In this document: positions 29,483 through 38,143 of the stretch, piece by piece
Numbering within the stretch: the stretch's first letter is position 1
Layout of the letters: every line of letters begins with the position of its first letter
Source of the DNA: Streptomyces sp. L-9-10
GTDB taxonomy: Bacteria; Actinomycetota; Actinomycetes; Streptomycetales; Streptomycetaceae
Direction of reading: 5' to 3'
Assembly (NCBI RefSeq): GCF_004151105.1
Contig: NZ_PHRF01000074.1
Location: 1-59,041 of the forward strand
Length of the DNA stretch: 59,041 nt
The notes under the pieces: model-generated
The model's input: only the letters and a program-made list of their open reading frames with translations
What the model was told of the DNA's origin: nothing
Databases searched by the model: none
Position numbers and translations under genes: made by a program

Positions 29483-30423
29483 CCGACATCGGGTATCCGG
29501 TCGCGCTGCTCGGCGGGCTCCTCGCGCTGCTCAGCCCGTGCAGCGCCCTGCTCCTGCCCGCGTTCTTCGCGTACTCCATCGACTCGGCCGGCCGGCTCCT
29601 GGCCCGTACCGGCATCTTCTATCTCGGCCTGGCGACCACGCTCGTCCCGCTGGGCGCCGCCGGTTCCTTCGCCGGCCGGCTGTTCTACGGGCACCGCGAT
29701 CTGCTGGTCGCCGTCGGCGGCTGGCTGATCATCGCGCTCGGGGCCGCCCAGATCCTCGGCATGGGCTTCGCCTCGCGCCGTATGGCCGCGCTGTCGGGCC
29801 GGATCCGGCCGACGACCGCGCTGTCCGTGTACGCCCTCGGCATGGTCTACGGGCTCGCCGGCTTCTGCGCGGGCCCGATCCTCGGCAGCGTGCTGACCGT
29901 GGCCGCGCTGAGCGGCAGTCCCGTCTACGGCGGGCTGCTGCTCGCGGTGTACGCGCTGGGCATGGCCGTACCGCTCTTCCTGCTCGCCCTGCTCTGGGAA
30001 CGGTTCGATCTCGGCGGGCGGCGGTGGCTGCGCGGCCGGGCCTTCCGGCTCGGACGCTTCGAACTGCACACGACCTCACTGCTCTCGGGGCTGTTCTTCC
30101 TCGTCCTGGGCGCGGTCTTCCTCGTCTTCGACGGGACGACGGCGCTGCCGGGGCTGCTCTCGGTCGACGACTCCTTCGCGACCGAGCAGTGGGCGCGCGG
30201 GGTCGGGGCGGGGATCCCGGACTGGGCGCTGCTGGGTGGGGTGGTGCTGGTGGTGACGGTGATCACACTGGTGCGCTGGCTCCACGGGCGCGAGGCGCGT
30301 GACGACCGCGAGGGGCACGGCGACAGCGACGATCGTGAGAGCCGCGAAAGCCGCGAGAGCCGGGACGAGCGGGCCGCGCACGACGACCCGGCCGAGCCGG
30401 TCCGTACCGAGACCGGGGCATGA
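29479..30423 (+). CDS. CcdA/DsbD-family transmembrane electron-transfer protein
   Basis: 314 aa with about six membrane helices. The segment SPCSALLLPAFFAY holds the first conserved Cys and AGFCAGPILGSVL the second, the pair that shuttles electrons across the membrane. The C-terminal about 45 residues are a charged repetitive tail (RESRESRD type). Coupled to the DsbA-like gene, so a redox pair acting outside the cytoplasm is likely. Confidence 0.88.
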   Translation: MTDIGYPVALLGGLLALLSPCSALLLPAFFAYSIDSAGRLLARTGIFYLGLATTLVPLGAAGSFAGRLFYGHRDLLVAVGGWLIIALGAAQILGMGFASRRMAALSGRIRPTTALSVYALGMVYGLAGFCAGPILGSVLTVAALSGSPVYGGLLLAVYALGMAVPLFLLALLWERFDLGGRRWLRGRAFRLGRFELHTTSLLSGLFFLVLGAVFLVFDGTTALPGLLSVDDSFATEQWARGVGAGIPDWALLGGVVLVVTVITLVRWLHGREARDDREGHGDSDDRESRESRESRDERAAHDDPAEPVRTETGA

Positions 30424-30460
30424 GAAAAGCCCCCCGCCGAGAGACTCGGTGGGGGGCCTC
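30424..30460 (-). terminator. Terminator of the tRNA-Glu/Asp/Phe cluster
   Basis: GGCCCCCCACCGAG and CTCGGCGGGGGGC form the stem on the minus strand, followed by TTTTCTCAT. It may also stop the convergent ccdA-like gene. Confidence 0.75.
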
Positions 30461-30477
30461 GCCCTCACGGGCCGAAG

Positions 30478-30551
30478 TGGCTGGGGCCGGGATCGAACCG
30501 GCGACCTATCGCTTTTCAGGCGATCGCTCGTACCAACTGAGCTACCCAGCC
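30478..30551 (-). tRNA. tRNA-Phe(GAA)
   Basis: 74 nt; acceptor GGCTGGG/CCCAGCC region, anticodon loop CTGAAAA between ATCGC and GCGAT. CCA not encoded. Last gene of the three-tRNA cluster. Confidence 0.94.
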
Positions 30552-30572
30552 ACGCAACCTCGACGGCTGCAG

Positions 30573-30647
30573 CGGTCCTGACGGGATTTGAACCCGCGGC
30601 CTCCACCTTGACAGGGTGGCGAGCACTCCAAACTGCTCCACAGGACC
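30573..30647 (-). tRNA. tRNA-Asp(GTC), copy 2
   Basis: 75 nt, identical to 23762-23836. Middle gene of the tRNA-Glu/Asp/Phe cluster; 21 nt from tRNA-Phe. Confidence 0.95.
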
Positions 30648-30686
30648 AAGCAATGTGCGAGCACTAGTCTCGCACACAGTGTTGCG

Positions 30687-30759
30687 TGCCCCCAACGGGA
30701 TTCGAACCCGTGCTACCGCCTTGAAAGGGCGGCGTCCTGGGCCACTAGACGATGAGGGC
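30687..30759 (-). tRNA. tRNA-Glu(TTC)
   Basis: 73 nt; acceptor GCCCTCA/TGGGGGC, anticodon loop CTTTCAA between CCGCC and GGCGG. CCA not encoded. First gene of the minus-strand cluster. Confidence 0.93.
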
Positions 30760-30839
30760 TAAGGGCCCGCCTGGGCGCTTTGCAGCGCGTCGGGGACGTG
30801 AGAAGCATATGGGATGGGCAGAGCTATCGCCAAAACGGT

Positions 30840-32531
30840 TTAGGGAGCGGGTACGGGGAGGCCCGACGGCGACGGTGAGGGTGCGGCGCCGCCGGGCGCG
30901 GGCGAGGCGGCGCCCGGCGTACGGGTCGGGGTGCCGGGCGTACGGGCCGGGGAGCCCGGCGGCGCCGACGACGGGCCCGTACCGCCGGTGCCCGACGGAT
31001 CAGGGCCCGGCGAGGCGTCGGCCCCCGGTGTGCCCACCTCCTGCGGAAGATGGCGGCTGACCTCGGCGGTCGTCAGACCCAGCCCGCCGAGGGTGATCTC
31101 GTCCCAGGCCTGGAGCCGCTTGGTCGTCCGGTCCAGATAGAGCACGGACATCTGCACCTTCTCCGGACTGTCGTTCTGTACGGCGCGCAGCCCGCCGCCG
31201 CCTGTGGAGCCCTCGATCTTCAGCCGGGTGCCGTGCGGCAGCACCTCGGTCTCGCGGTGGTGGATATGGCCCGAGAGGGCCAGCGGGACGAGGCCGTCGG
31301 TCTCCCGCGCGGCCACCGGGTTGTGGGCGACGGCGATGTCCACGGGGGTGCCGGCCCGCCGCTGGTCGCGGAGGGCCGAGGCGAGCCGGATGCCCGTCAT
31401 GCGTTCCGCCGGGTCGCCCTGGGCCTCCACCGAGCGGTCGGGGGTGAACTGCGGGTCGCCGCTGCCCGCCACCCGTACCCCGCCCACGGTCACGGCCCGG
31501 CCCTCGTCCAGGACCCGGACGTTCTTCATGCGCCGCAGATACTCCTGGGTGCCCTGCGAGTCGTGGTTGCCGCGCACCCAGACGTACGGGACGTCCAGGT
31601 CGGCGATGGGGTCGAGGAAGGTGTTCTCGGCGGAGGCGCCGTGGTCCATGGTGTCGCCGGAGTCGATGATCACGCCGATCCCGTACTGCTCCACGAGGGA
31701 GCCGATGATGTGCCAGGCCGCCGGGTTGAGATGGATGTCCGAGACATGCAGCACCCGGAGGGTCGCCGGGTCCGGCTGGAAGGTGGGGAGGGTGGAGGCG
31801 GCGTCGTACAGCTTGGTCACGTTGGTGACCAGCCGCGCCAACTCCTTCTGGTAGACGTCGAAATCGTTCACGATCGAGCGCGCGCTGCCGACCACCTGCG
31901 GGGCGGAGGAGAGCAGTCCGGAGAACCGCGGCTCCAGCACCGACTTGGGGTTCCAGGTGGCGTACGCGCCGACGCCCGAGGCGGCCAGCAGCGCGAGCGC
32001 CAGCCCGCCGGCGGTGAGTGCGCGGCGCGGGCGGCGGTACACGGCGAGCCCGAGGGCGGTGGCTCCGGAGACGACGGCGACGACGGACCGTACGGCCAGC
32101 TCCGTCGTGCCGTCCATGACGTCGTGGCTGACCTCGCCCTGGAGGCCGGAGAGCCGCTCGGGGTGCTCGACGAGCGCCTGGGACCGTACGGGGTCGAGCT
32201 GGTCCACGTCGACGTCGAGGCGGATGGGGGCGGTGTGCGTGCTCAGCTCCAGCGCTCCCAGCGGGGAGACGTTGATCTTGGTGCCGCCGGTCAGGGACGG
32301 GCGGAGCGTCATCTTGGTGTCCATCGGCCCGACCGGGGTCCGTACGCTGCCGACGATCAGCAGCCCGAGCCAGGCGCCCAGCAGGACGACGGAGAGCAGC
32401 CCGACCGCGCGGCTGTAGGGGTGCGGGGAGTGGGTCAGGGCGCTGGTGGGGGCGTCGCGCCGGGAACTGAGATGGCCCTGGATGCGGGTGAGCGAGGTAC
32501 GGAACGGGAAGCGTGGTACATCACGGGCCAT
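30840..32531 (-). CDS. Membrane-anchored metallophosphoesterase
   Basis: 563 aa from ATG 32531 (MARDVPRFPF); an ATG 33 nt upstream is possible. Three hydrophobic segments lie in the first about 210 residues. A calcineurin-like phosphoesterase domain follows with HVSDIHLN, DSGDTMDHG, GNHDS, AVAHNP and GHIHH, all metal-binding motifs intact. The last about 80 residues are a Pro/Gly/Thr/Ser tail. The domain would face outside if the topology follows from three helices. Substrate unknown. Confidence 0.88.
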   Translation of the reverse strand: MARDVPRFPFRTSLTRIQGHLSSRRDAPTSALTHSPHPYSRAVGLLSVVLLGAWLGLLIVGSVRTPVGPMDTKMTLRPSLTGGTKINVSPLGALELSTHTAPIRLDVDVDQLDPVRSQALVEHPERLSGLQGEVSHDVMDGTTELAVRSVVAVVSGATALGLAVYRRPRRALTAGGLALALLAASGVGAYATWNPKSVLEPRFSGLLSSAPQVVGSARSIVNDFDVYQKELARLVTNVTKLYDAASTLPTFQPDPATLRVLHVSDIHLNPAAWHIIGSLVEQYGIGVIIDSGDTMDHGASAENTFLDPIADLDVPYVWVRGNHDSQGTQEYLRRMKNVRVLDEGRAVTVGGVRVAGSGDPQFTPDRSVEAQGDPAERMTGIRLASALRDQRRAGTPVDIAVAHNPVAARETDGLVPLALSGHIHHRETEVLPHGTRLKIEGSTGGGGLRAVQNDSPEKVQMSVLYLDRTTKRLQAWDEITLGGLGLTTAEVSRHLPQEVGTPGADASPGPDPSGTGGTGPSSAPPGSPARTPGTPTRTPGAASPAPGGAAPSPSPSGLPVPAP

Positions 32532-32698
32532 TGGTCGCGTATGCCCATGATGGGGGCGGACCATGCCTGGCCACGGCCATCAGGAGTAGTGGGCGGGGTG
32601 CGGGGCGGGCGGTGGGGACTTCACCTACCCCCGGTCCCGCTCGATACCCCCGGTCCGGCTCATGCCCCGGCCCGGTTCGTTGACCTGGGTCCGGCTCG

Positions 32699-33049
32699 TC
32701 ACCCCCAGCCCAGCTCGTGCAGCCGGTCGTCGTCGATGCCGAAGTGGTGGGCGATCTCGTGGACGACGGTCACGGAGACCTCGTGCACCACGTCCTCGGG
32801 GGTCTCGCAGTAGCGCAGGGTCGGCCCCATGTAGATGGAGATCCGGTCGGGCAGGACCCCGGCGTACCACTCGCCGCGGTCCGTGAGCGGGGTCCCCTCG
32901 TAGAGCCCGAGCAGCTCGGGGTCGGACGCGTCGGGTTCGTCCTCGACGAAGACGGCGACGTTGTCCATGACCTTGGTCAGCTCCGGTGGGATCTGATCAA
33001 GGGCCTGGCTCACCAGCTCTTCGAAGGTCTCGCGTGTCATCTCCAGCAC
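32699..33049 (-). CDS. Small zincin-like metallopeptidase family protein
   Basis: 116 aa from GTG 33049 (MLEMTRETFEELV). The C-terminal motif HEIAHHFGIDDDRLHELGWG is a zinc-binding HExxH extended by a third ligand region. Family members are compact zincins of unknown substrate. An ATG three codons downstream (33040) is the alternative start; longer frames upstream are not conserved. Confidence 0.88.
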   Translation of the reverse strand: MLEMTRETFEELVSQALDQIPPELTKVMDNVAVFVEDEPDASDPELLGLYEGTPLTDRGEWYAGVLPDRISIYMGPTLRYCETPEDVVHEVSVTVVHEIAHHFGIDDDRLHELGWG

Positions 33050-33218
33050 ATGGCCATTGTCCAGCAGAGCCCGGCCGAACGGCCCCCGCCTTCCGCATGC
33101 GTGGGTGCGGGATGTCTCCCGGGCGTGTCCCCGGCGGGGAAAAGGAAGTTGAGCAGTGAAAACCCTCACCTCGCCGTCGGCGGGGAGACCCGTTCCGCGC
33201 CCCCCGGAGGTGCCACTC

Positions 33219-33857
33219 GTGCGCCAGTTGTCCGCCCCAGGCCGTTTCGCCGTCTGGATCGTCACGTCACTGGCGGTCGCGGCCTCCACAGGCTGCATGA
33301 GCGTCGGTGAGGACGAAGGAAAGCCGGCGCCCTCGCGGTCGGCGGAGGACCAGGACACCGCGGCCGAGCCCGACGGCGTCACGGGCGAGGGCGCCGGAGC
33401 CCGTGAGCCCTACGCCTGGCAGGGCCGTACGGAAAGCGGCGGCGCCGAGAGCGCCGGCGCGGACGGCCGCGACAAGGAGGGCGGGGGCGAGAAGGGCGAC
33501 GGAGAAAGCACGAGTGACAAGGGCGGCAGCGGCGCCAACGGAGCTTCGCCGAGCGCCAGTTCCGACGTCACGCCCTCGCCCGAGCCGTCGAAGGGCACGC
33601 GTCCGCAGCCGGGGAAGCCGGTCCCGCCGGGCGACGGACCCGAACCGCCCAAGGAGCCCACGCGCCCGGCGCCGCCGGTCTCCCCGCCGCCGGGGCCGCC
33701 GGATCCGGAACCGCAGCCGGAGCCGGAGCCGACGAGGCCGCCGGAGCAGCCGTCCGCGTCACCGGCGGCGGACGTCCGAACGGGCGCGATGTCGGCCGCC
33801 GACGGGATGGGGATGCGAAAGGAGCCGACGGCGTCGCCGCAGCTCGGGCCGGTGTGA
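33219..33857 (+). CDS. Pro/Gly/Ser-rich secreted protein, probable lipoprotein
   Basis: 212 aa from GTG 33219 (MRQLSAPGRFAVWIV), GGAGG 8 nt upstream. Signal peptide with a weak lipobox ending in Cys (AASTGC). The rest is low complexity: Gly/Glu/Asp/Lys first, then PEPEP-type proline-rich repeats, suggesting a cell-wall-spanning stalk. No catalytic domain seen. Confidence 0.7.
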   Translation: MRQLSAPGRFAVWIVTSLAVAASTGCMSVGEDEGKPAPSRSAEDQDTAAEPDGVTGEGAGAREPYAWQGRTESGGAESAGADGRDKEGGGEKGDGESTSDKGGSGANGASPSASSDVTPSPEPSKGTRPQPGKPVPPGDGPEPPKEPTRPAPPVSPPPGPPDPEPQPEPEPTRPPEQPSASPAADVRTGAMSAADGMGMRKEPTASPQLGPV

Positions 33858-33887
33858 CGGGGGTCATGACGGAGGCGGTCCACGCAC

Positions 33888-33945
33888 GGTCTGCTCGCTG
33901 GTTTGCCCGGCGGTCTGCCTCGTGGTTTGCCTGGTGGTTTGCCTA
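33888..33945. repeat. 12-bp TGGTTTGCC-type repeats after the lipoprotein gene
   Basis: Four units related to GTGGTTTGCCTG follow the stop at 33855-33857 by about 30 nt. Confidence 0.6.
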
Positions 33946-34120
33946 AGAGGGGGGAGGGTGCGTATGGTAGTAGATCGTTTGATCATTGCCCGGCGCCGAC
34001 ACAGAAGAGCGCCGCGTGGCGCGTACTCTCCCTTGCCGTGGCTGACCGCATTGAGGCGGTCGATTTGCGAATCACGGAGTTTGGGCGCGTGCCGAGACTC
34101 CGGAAGGTTTCGCATTTCGC

Positions 34121-36430
34121 ATGTCCATTTCCAGTACTGACCACGCCGTCATGCCCGAGAACGAGTCCCCCGAGACGGTCACCGACGTGACCGCCGAGGC
34201 CGCCAAGGCCCCCGAGACCGTTGAGGGCGCGGAGGCCGTCGTGGCCCCCGAGACGGCCGTCGAAGCCCCCGAGGCTCCTGAGGCCACCGAGACGGCTCCC
34301 GAGGCCCCCGAGACCTCGGTGGTTGACGAGGCGTCAGACGCCGACGAGGCCCCCGGACTCACCTTCGGCGACCTCGGCCTCCCGGACGGCATCGTCCGCA
34401 AGCTCACCCAGAACGGCGTCACCGCCCCCTTCCCGATCCAGGCCGCGACCATCCCGGACGCCCTGGCCGGCAAGGACATCCTGGGCCGTGGCCGTACCGG
34501 CTCCGGCAAGACCCTCTCCTTCGGTCTGCCGCTGCTGGCCACGCTCGCCGGCGGCCACACCGAGAAGAAGAAGCCCCGCGGCGTCATCCTCACCCCGACC
34601 CGTGAGCTGGCGATGCAGGTCGCGGACGCCCTCCAGCCGTACGGCGACGTGCTCGGCCTGAAGATGAAGGTCGTCTGCGGCGGTACGTCGATGGGCAACC
34701 AGATCTACGCGCTGGAGCGCGGCGTCGACATCCTCGTCGCCACCCCGGGCCGGCTGCGCGACATCATCAACCGCGGCGCCTGCTCGCTGGACCAGATCCA
34801 GATCGCGATCCTCGACGAGGCCGACCAGATGTCGGACCTGGGCTTCATGCCCGAGGTCACCGAGCTGCTCGACCTGGTGCCCGCGGGCGGTCAGCGCATG
34901 CTCTTCTCCGCCACCATGGAGAACGAGATCAGCACGCTGGTCAAGCGCTATCTGACCAACCCGGTCAGCCACGAGGTCGACAGCGCCCAGGGCAACGTCA
35001 CGACCATGACGCACCACGTGCTCGTCGTGAAGCCGAAGGACAAGGCCCCGGTCACCGCCGCGATCGCCGCCCGCAAGGGCCGCACGATCATCTTCGTACG
35101 GACGCAGCTGGGCGCCGACCGTATCGCCGAGCAGCTGCGCGACTCGGGCGTGAAGGCCGACGCGCTGCACGGCGGTATGACGCAGGGCGCGCGGACGCGG
35201 ACGCTGGCCGACTTCAAGGACGGTTACGTCAACGCGCTCGTCGCCACCGACGTCGCCGCGCGCGGTATCCACGTGGACGGCATCGACCTGGTGCTGAACG
35301 TGGACCCGGCCGGCGACCACAAGGACTATCTGCACCGCTCGGGCCGTACGGCGCGGGCCGGCAAGTCCGGTGTCGTCGTCTCGCTGGCGCTGCCGCACCA
35401 GCGCCGCCAGATCTTCCGGCTGATGGAGGACGCGGGCGTGGACGCCTCGCGCCACATGGTCGGCGGAGCCGGCGCGTTCGACCCGGAGGTCGCCGAGATC
35501 ACCGGCGCCCGCTCGCTCACCGAGGTCCAGGCCGACTCGGCGAACAACGCGGCCAAGCAGGCCGAGCGCGAGGCCGCCGAACTGGCCAAGCAGCTGGAGC
35601 GCGTCCAGCGCCGCGCCCGCGAACTGCGCGAGGAGGCCGAGCGCCTGGTCGCCCGTGCGGCGCGCGAGCGGGGCGACGACCCGGAGGCGGCGGTGGCCGA
35701 GGTGGCCGCCGAGGCCGAGCGCGCGGTGGAGGCGGCTGCCGCCGCCGCTGCCGCCGTACCGGCGCAGCGCGAGGAGCGCAGGGACAGCCGCGACGACCGG
35801 GGCAACTTCGGGCGCCGCGACGACCGCGGCGAGCGCAGTGGCCGGGGCGGCGCGCGGGGTTACACCCCGCGTGACGACCGTGGCGGCGAGCGCGGCGCGG
35901 ACCGCGGCGGTGACCGTGGCGGGTTCCAGCGTCGCGACGACCGTGGTGGCGAGCGCGGCGGTGAGCGCGGTGGTGAGCGCGGTGGCTTCAACCGTGACCG
36001 CCGTGACGACCGTGGCGGGTTCCAGCGCCGTGACGACCGTGGTGGCGAGCGCGGCGGTGAGCGCGGTGGTGAGCGCGGTGGTGAGCGCGGTGGCTTCAAC
36101 CGTGACCGCCGTGACGACCGTGGCGGGTTCCAGCGCCGTGACGACCGTGGCGGCGAGCGGGGCGGTTTCAACCGTGACCGCCGTGACGACCGCGGCGCCG
36201 AGCGCCGTGACGACCGCGGCGGCCGTTCCTTCGAGCGCCGCGACCACCGGGGCAGCGACCGCCCGTTCAACCGCGACCGCCGCGACGACCGCCCGTCGAG
36301 CGGCTTCCGCCCCGGCGGCCACGACCGTCCGTCCACCCGCCGTGACGACCACCGCGGCGGTACGACGGGCACCGGCACCGGCTCCTTCGGCCGCCGCGAC
36401 GACAAGCCGCGCTGGAAGCGCAACGGCTGA
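34121..36430 (+). CDS. DEAD-box RNA helicase with long RGG-type repeat tail
   Basis: 769 aa. An acidic Pro/Glu/Ala/Thr-rich N-terminus (1-75) precedes the helicase core: Q motif FPIQAATIPDAL, motif I GRTGSGKT (about 125-132), DEAD (about 232-235), SAT in LFSATM and motif VI HRSGRTARAG. After a charged coiled stretch the last about 215 residues are arrays of RDDRGGERGG and FNRDRRDDRGG-type repeats, also repetitive at DNA level (35880-36230). RhlE/DeaD-type helicases act in ribosome assembly and cold adaptation; RGG tails bind RNA and can drive condensates. ATG 34121 lacks a clear Shine-Dalgarno; ATG at codon 11 is an alternative. Confidence 0.93.
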   Translation: MSISSTDHAVMPENESPETVTDVTAEAAKAPETVEGAEAVVAPETAVEAPEAPEATETAPEAPETSVVDEASDADEAPGLTFGDLGLPDGIVRKLTQNGVTAPFPIQAATIPDALAGKDILGRGRTGSGKTLSFGLPLLATLAGGHTEKKKPRGVILTPTRELAMQVADALQPYGDVLGLKMKVVCGGTSMGNQIYALERGVDILVATPGRLRDIINRGACSLDQIQIAILDEADQMSDLGFMPEVTELLDLVPAGGQRMLFSATMENEISTLVKRYLTNPVSHEVDSAQGNVTTMTHHVLVVKPKDKAPVTAAIAARKGRTIIFVRTQLGADRIAEQLRDSGVKADALHGGMTQGARTRTLADFKDGYVNALVATDVAARGIHVDGIDLVLNVDPAGDHKDYLHRSGRTARAGKSGVVVSLALPHQRRQIFRLMEDAGVDASRHMVGGAGAFDPEVAEITGARSLTEVQADSANNAAKQAEREAAELAKQLERVQRRARELREEAERLVARAARERGDDPEAAVAEVAAEAERAVEAAAAAAAAVPAQREERRDSRDDRGNFGRRDDRGERSGRGGARGYTPRDDRGGERGADRGGDRGGFQRRDDRGGERGGERGGERGGFNRDRRDDRGGFQRRDDRGGERGGERGGERGGERGGFNRDRRDDRGGFQRRDDRGGERGGFNRDRRDDRGAERRDDRGGRSFERRDHRGSDRPFNRDRRDDRPSSGFRPGGHDRPSTRRDDHRGGTTGTGTGSFGRRDDKPRWKRNG

Positions 36431-36463
36431 CCGTCCGCGACAGCGATCCGGCTGACGCGTCAC

Positions 36464-36504
36464 CAGGGCCCGTGCCCCACCCCCGAGGTGGGACACGGGC
36501 CCTG
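36464..36504 (+). terminator. Terminator of the DEAD-box helicase gene
   Basis: CAGGGCCCGTGCCCCACC pairs with GGTGGGACACGGGCCCTG (one mismatch) around CCCGA, 33 nt after the stop. Confidence 0.78.
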
Positions 36505-36700
36505 CCCGCGTCCGGGGGCCCGAGGATCCGGGGGACGGACACCCCGCCCGACCCGGCCCACGAGAACCGCCTCCGGCCACCCTGCCGACACCACCCCCGC
36601 GAACCGCGCAGACACCCACGCCGACGCGCGACATACCCACGTGGGGATACCCGATCGGCGCAGGGCCGACGGCGGGCTATGCTCGTGGGTGTTGTGCCGA

Positions 36701-36776
36701 GGGCCGTTAGCTCAATTGGCAGAGCAGCGGACTTTTAATCCGTTGGTTGTGGGTTCGAGTCCCACACGGCCTACCA
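36701..36776 (+). tRNA. tRNA-Lys(TTT)
   Basis: 73-nt cloverleaf to 36773 plus an encoded CCA (36774-36776), the only tRNA in this window with CCA in the DNA. Acceptor GGGCCGT/ACGGCCT, anticodon loop CTTTTAA. GTTCGAGTC T-loop is canonical. Confidence 0.95.
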
Positions 36777-36811
36777 CCCGCAGGCAGGGGAGTCCCCTAC
36801 GAGCCTGCACT

Positions 36812-36849
36812 TGAGCGCCCCTCCCGTCCCAGCCGGGCAGGGGCGCTCC
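36812..36849 (+). terminator. Terminator downstream of tRNA-Lys
   Basis: GAGCGCCCCTCCCG and CGGGCAGGGGCGCTC form the stem, 35 nt past the tRNA. Confidence 0.65.
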
Positions 36850-37084
36850 GCCGTCCCAGGACCGACCGAGAGCGGACGGACCTTAGAGGGGGCACGGGGC
36901 GGCGGGAACTGCGCCTACGAGCGCGAAGAGGCGCCTGTGTGGCGGGGCACACAGAAGCCATCCTTTCGGACGGCTTCTTCTCCGCACCAGCCGACGCGTT
37001 CCACCACGGGGCAAGGTTGCCGCCGCCCCCGAGCCAGCGGCCGCCCAAGGCCCGGCCACTGATCGCCCTACGCCGCCGGCAACG
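36850..37084. other. Spacer between tRNA-Lys and the CRISPR array
   Basis: 235 bp with no credible gene and no further repeat copies in register with the CRISPR period. No cas gene fragment seen. Confidence 0.5.
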
Positions 37085-37417
37085 GGACCACCCCCGCCCG
37101 CGCGGGGACCACTGATCGACGTACGCCTGTCCGGCGTCTTGAGCCGGAGCACCCCCGCTTGCGCGGGGACCACGTCGCCGTCTACGGGGTGGACCTGGGA
37201 AAGCTCGGAACACCCCCGCCTACGCGGGGACCACACGTCCAGCCGGCGACAGTCCGCAACAATCTGCGGAACACCCCCGCCTGCGCGGGGACCACGCCGG
37301 AGGCGGCGTAGCGGACGGTCCAGTCGTCGGAACACCCCCGCCTGCGCGGGGAGCACTCCGTCACAGGACTGGATGTGACGGTCGAAGGCGGAACACCCCC
37401 GCCTACGCGGGGACCAC
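37085..37417 (-). CRISPR. Short type I-E-like CRISPR array, 6 repeats and 5 spacers
   Basis: 28-nt repeats start at 37085, 37146, 37207, 37268, 37329 and 37390, an exact 61-bp period, with 33-nt spacers that are all different. On the plus strand repeats begin GGAACACCCCCGCC and end GCGGGGACCAC; read on the minus strand they begin GTGGTCCCCGCG, the orientation of type I-E repeats. The leftmost two repeats are the most diverged (changes at the fourth base and in the stem), as expected for the leader-distal end, so the array runs leftwards from a leader at its right. Small variants also occur (TACG versus TGCG loop; GAGCAC end at 37356). No cas gene lies in the window. Confidence 0.95.
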
Positions 37418-37500
37418 CCCTTTTCGACCTGCGGCGTTAGAGGGGCTTTGCCGTTGCTTGACCATGGGTCGTTCTCACGCCTTCATGGTGTCAGAGGCGT
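37418..37500 (-). promoter_or_regulatory. Probable CRISPR leader
   Basis: The sequence right of the last repeat includes a C/T-rich patch next to the repeat (on the minus strand GTCGAAAAGGG) and is less GC-rich than its surroundings. Its side agrees with the repeat-degeneracy gradient and repeat orientation. Inference only. Confidence 0.45.
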
Positions 37501-37640
37501 GTGGTCGGTGGGGCTGCCTTGTCGCCATCGCTGGACCGACTGCCCACCGGATCGCTTGACAAGCCGGCCAACCAACCCGTCCAACCAGGGGATTTGGACG
37601 GCTGCCGGCCGCGCCGAGCCGAACCCCTCGCGCCTTCGCG

Positions 37641-37901
37641 TCAGCCGCAGCTCAGGAATGTGTCCGGCGTCGGCGTCGGCACTGGGACGCGGGCCTGGGC
37701 TGGGGCTGGGCCCGGGGCCGCGTGTAAGTGGCGGTGGGTGGTGGTGGTGGTGGCGTGGCAGGGGCAGTCGCAGCGGAGCGTTTCGATCGCCGGGCCCGTG
37801 CGCGACTGCCAGGGGAGGCGGGTCTCGCTCGGGCCGTGGCATTCCGCGTGCTCCTCGATGCGGCACGCCGGTGCCGTGTAGGCGGGCGCCTTCTGAGTCA
37901 C
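37641..37901 (-). CDS. Small Cys/His-rich hypothetical protein
   Basis: 86 aa, GTG start with GGAAG about 10 nt upstream. It has CRIEEHAECHG and later LRCDCPCH, a pattern of paired Cys/His that could bind zinc and that recurs in small actinobacterial and phage proteins. A Thr/His run and a Pro/Ala tail follow. Reality as a gene is uncertain; it lies between the CRISPR leader and the XRE regulator gene. Confidence 0.45.
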   Translation of the reverse strand: MTQKAPAYTAPACRIEEHAECHGPSETRLPWQSRTGPAIETLRCDCPCHATTTTTHRHLHAAPGPAPAQARVPVPTPTPDTFLSCG

Positions 37902-38143
37902 TGGGCCGCTTCCACTTCGTGTCCGTCCGTCGTCGCGCGGGTTGCCGCGTCATCCGTAGGTGTGGCTTCCGCGCCGTGCCCACTGGGCCGGGGCGGTGCC
38001 GCGGCAATCACCATGACAGCCCTCCCGCTACGCTCGGTCGACCGTCCATTACTGGGCTCATGACAGTAGGGAGCGGCGATCACCGCTTGAAGTGACCACG
38101 GGTACGGGTAGCCGGCCGCGGTCCGCGTGCAATTGGGGGCCTC

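Noticed and set aside
36850..37084. Further CRISPR repeats left of the array
   Set aside because: The position one period to the left (37024) does not match the repeat beyond chance.
36701..37440. Integrated element at tRNA-Lys
   Set aside because: No second copy of the tRNA 3' end, no integrase and no phage genes were found between it and 43.5 kb.
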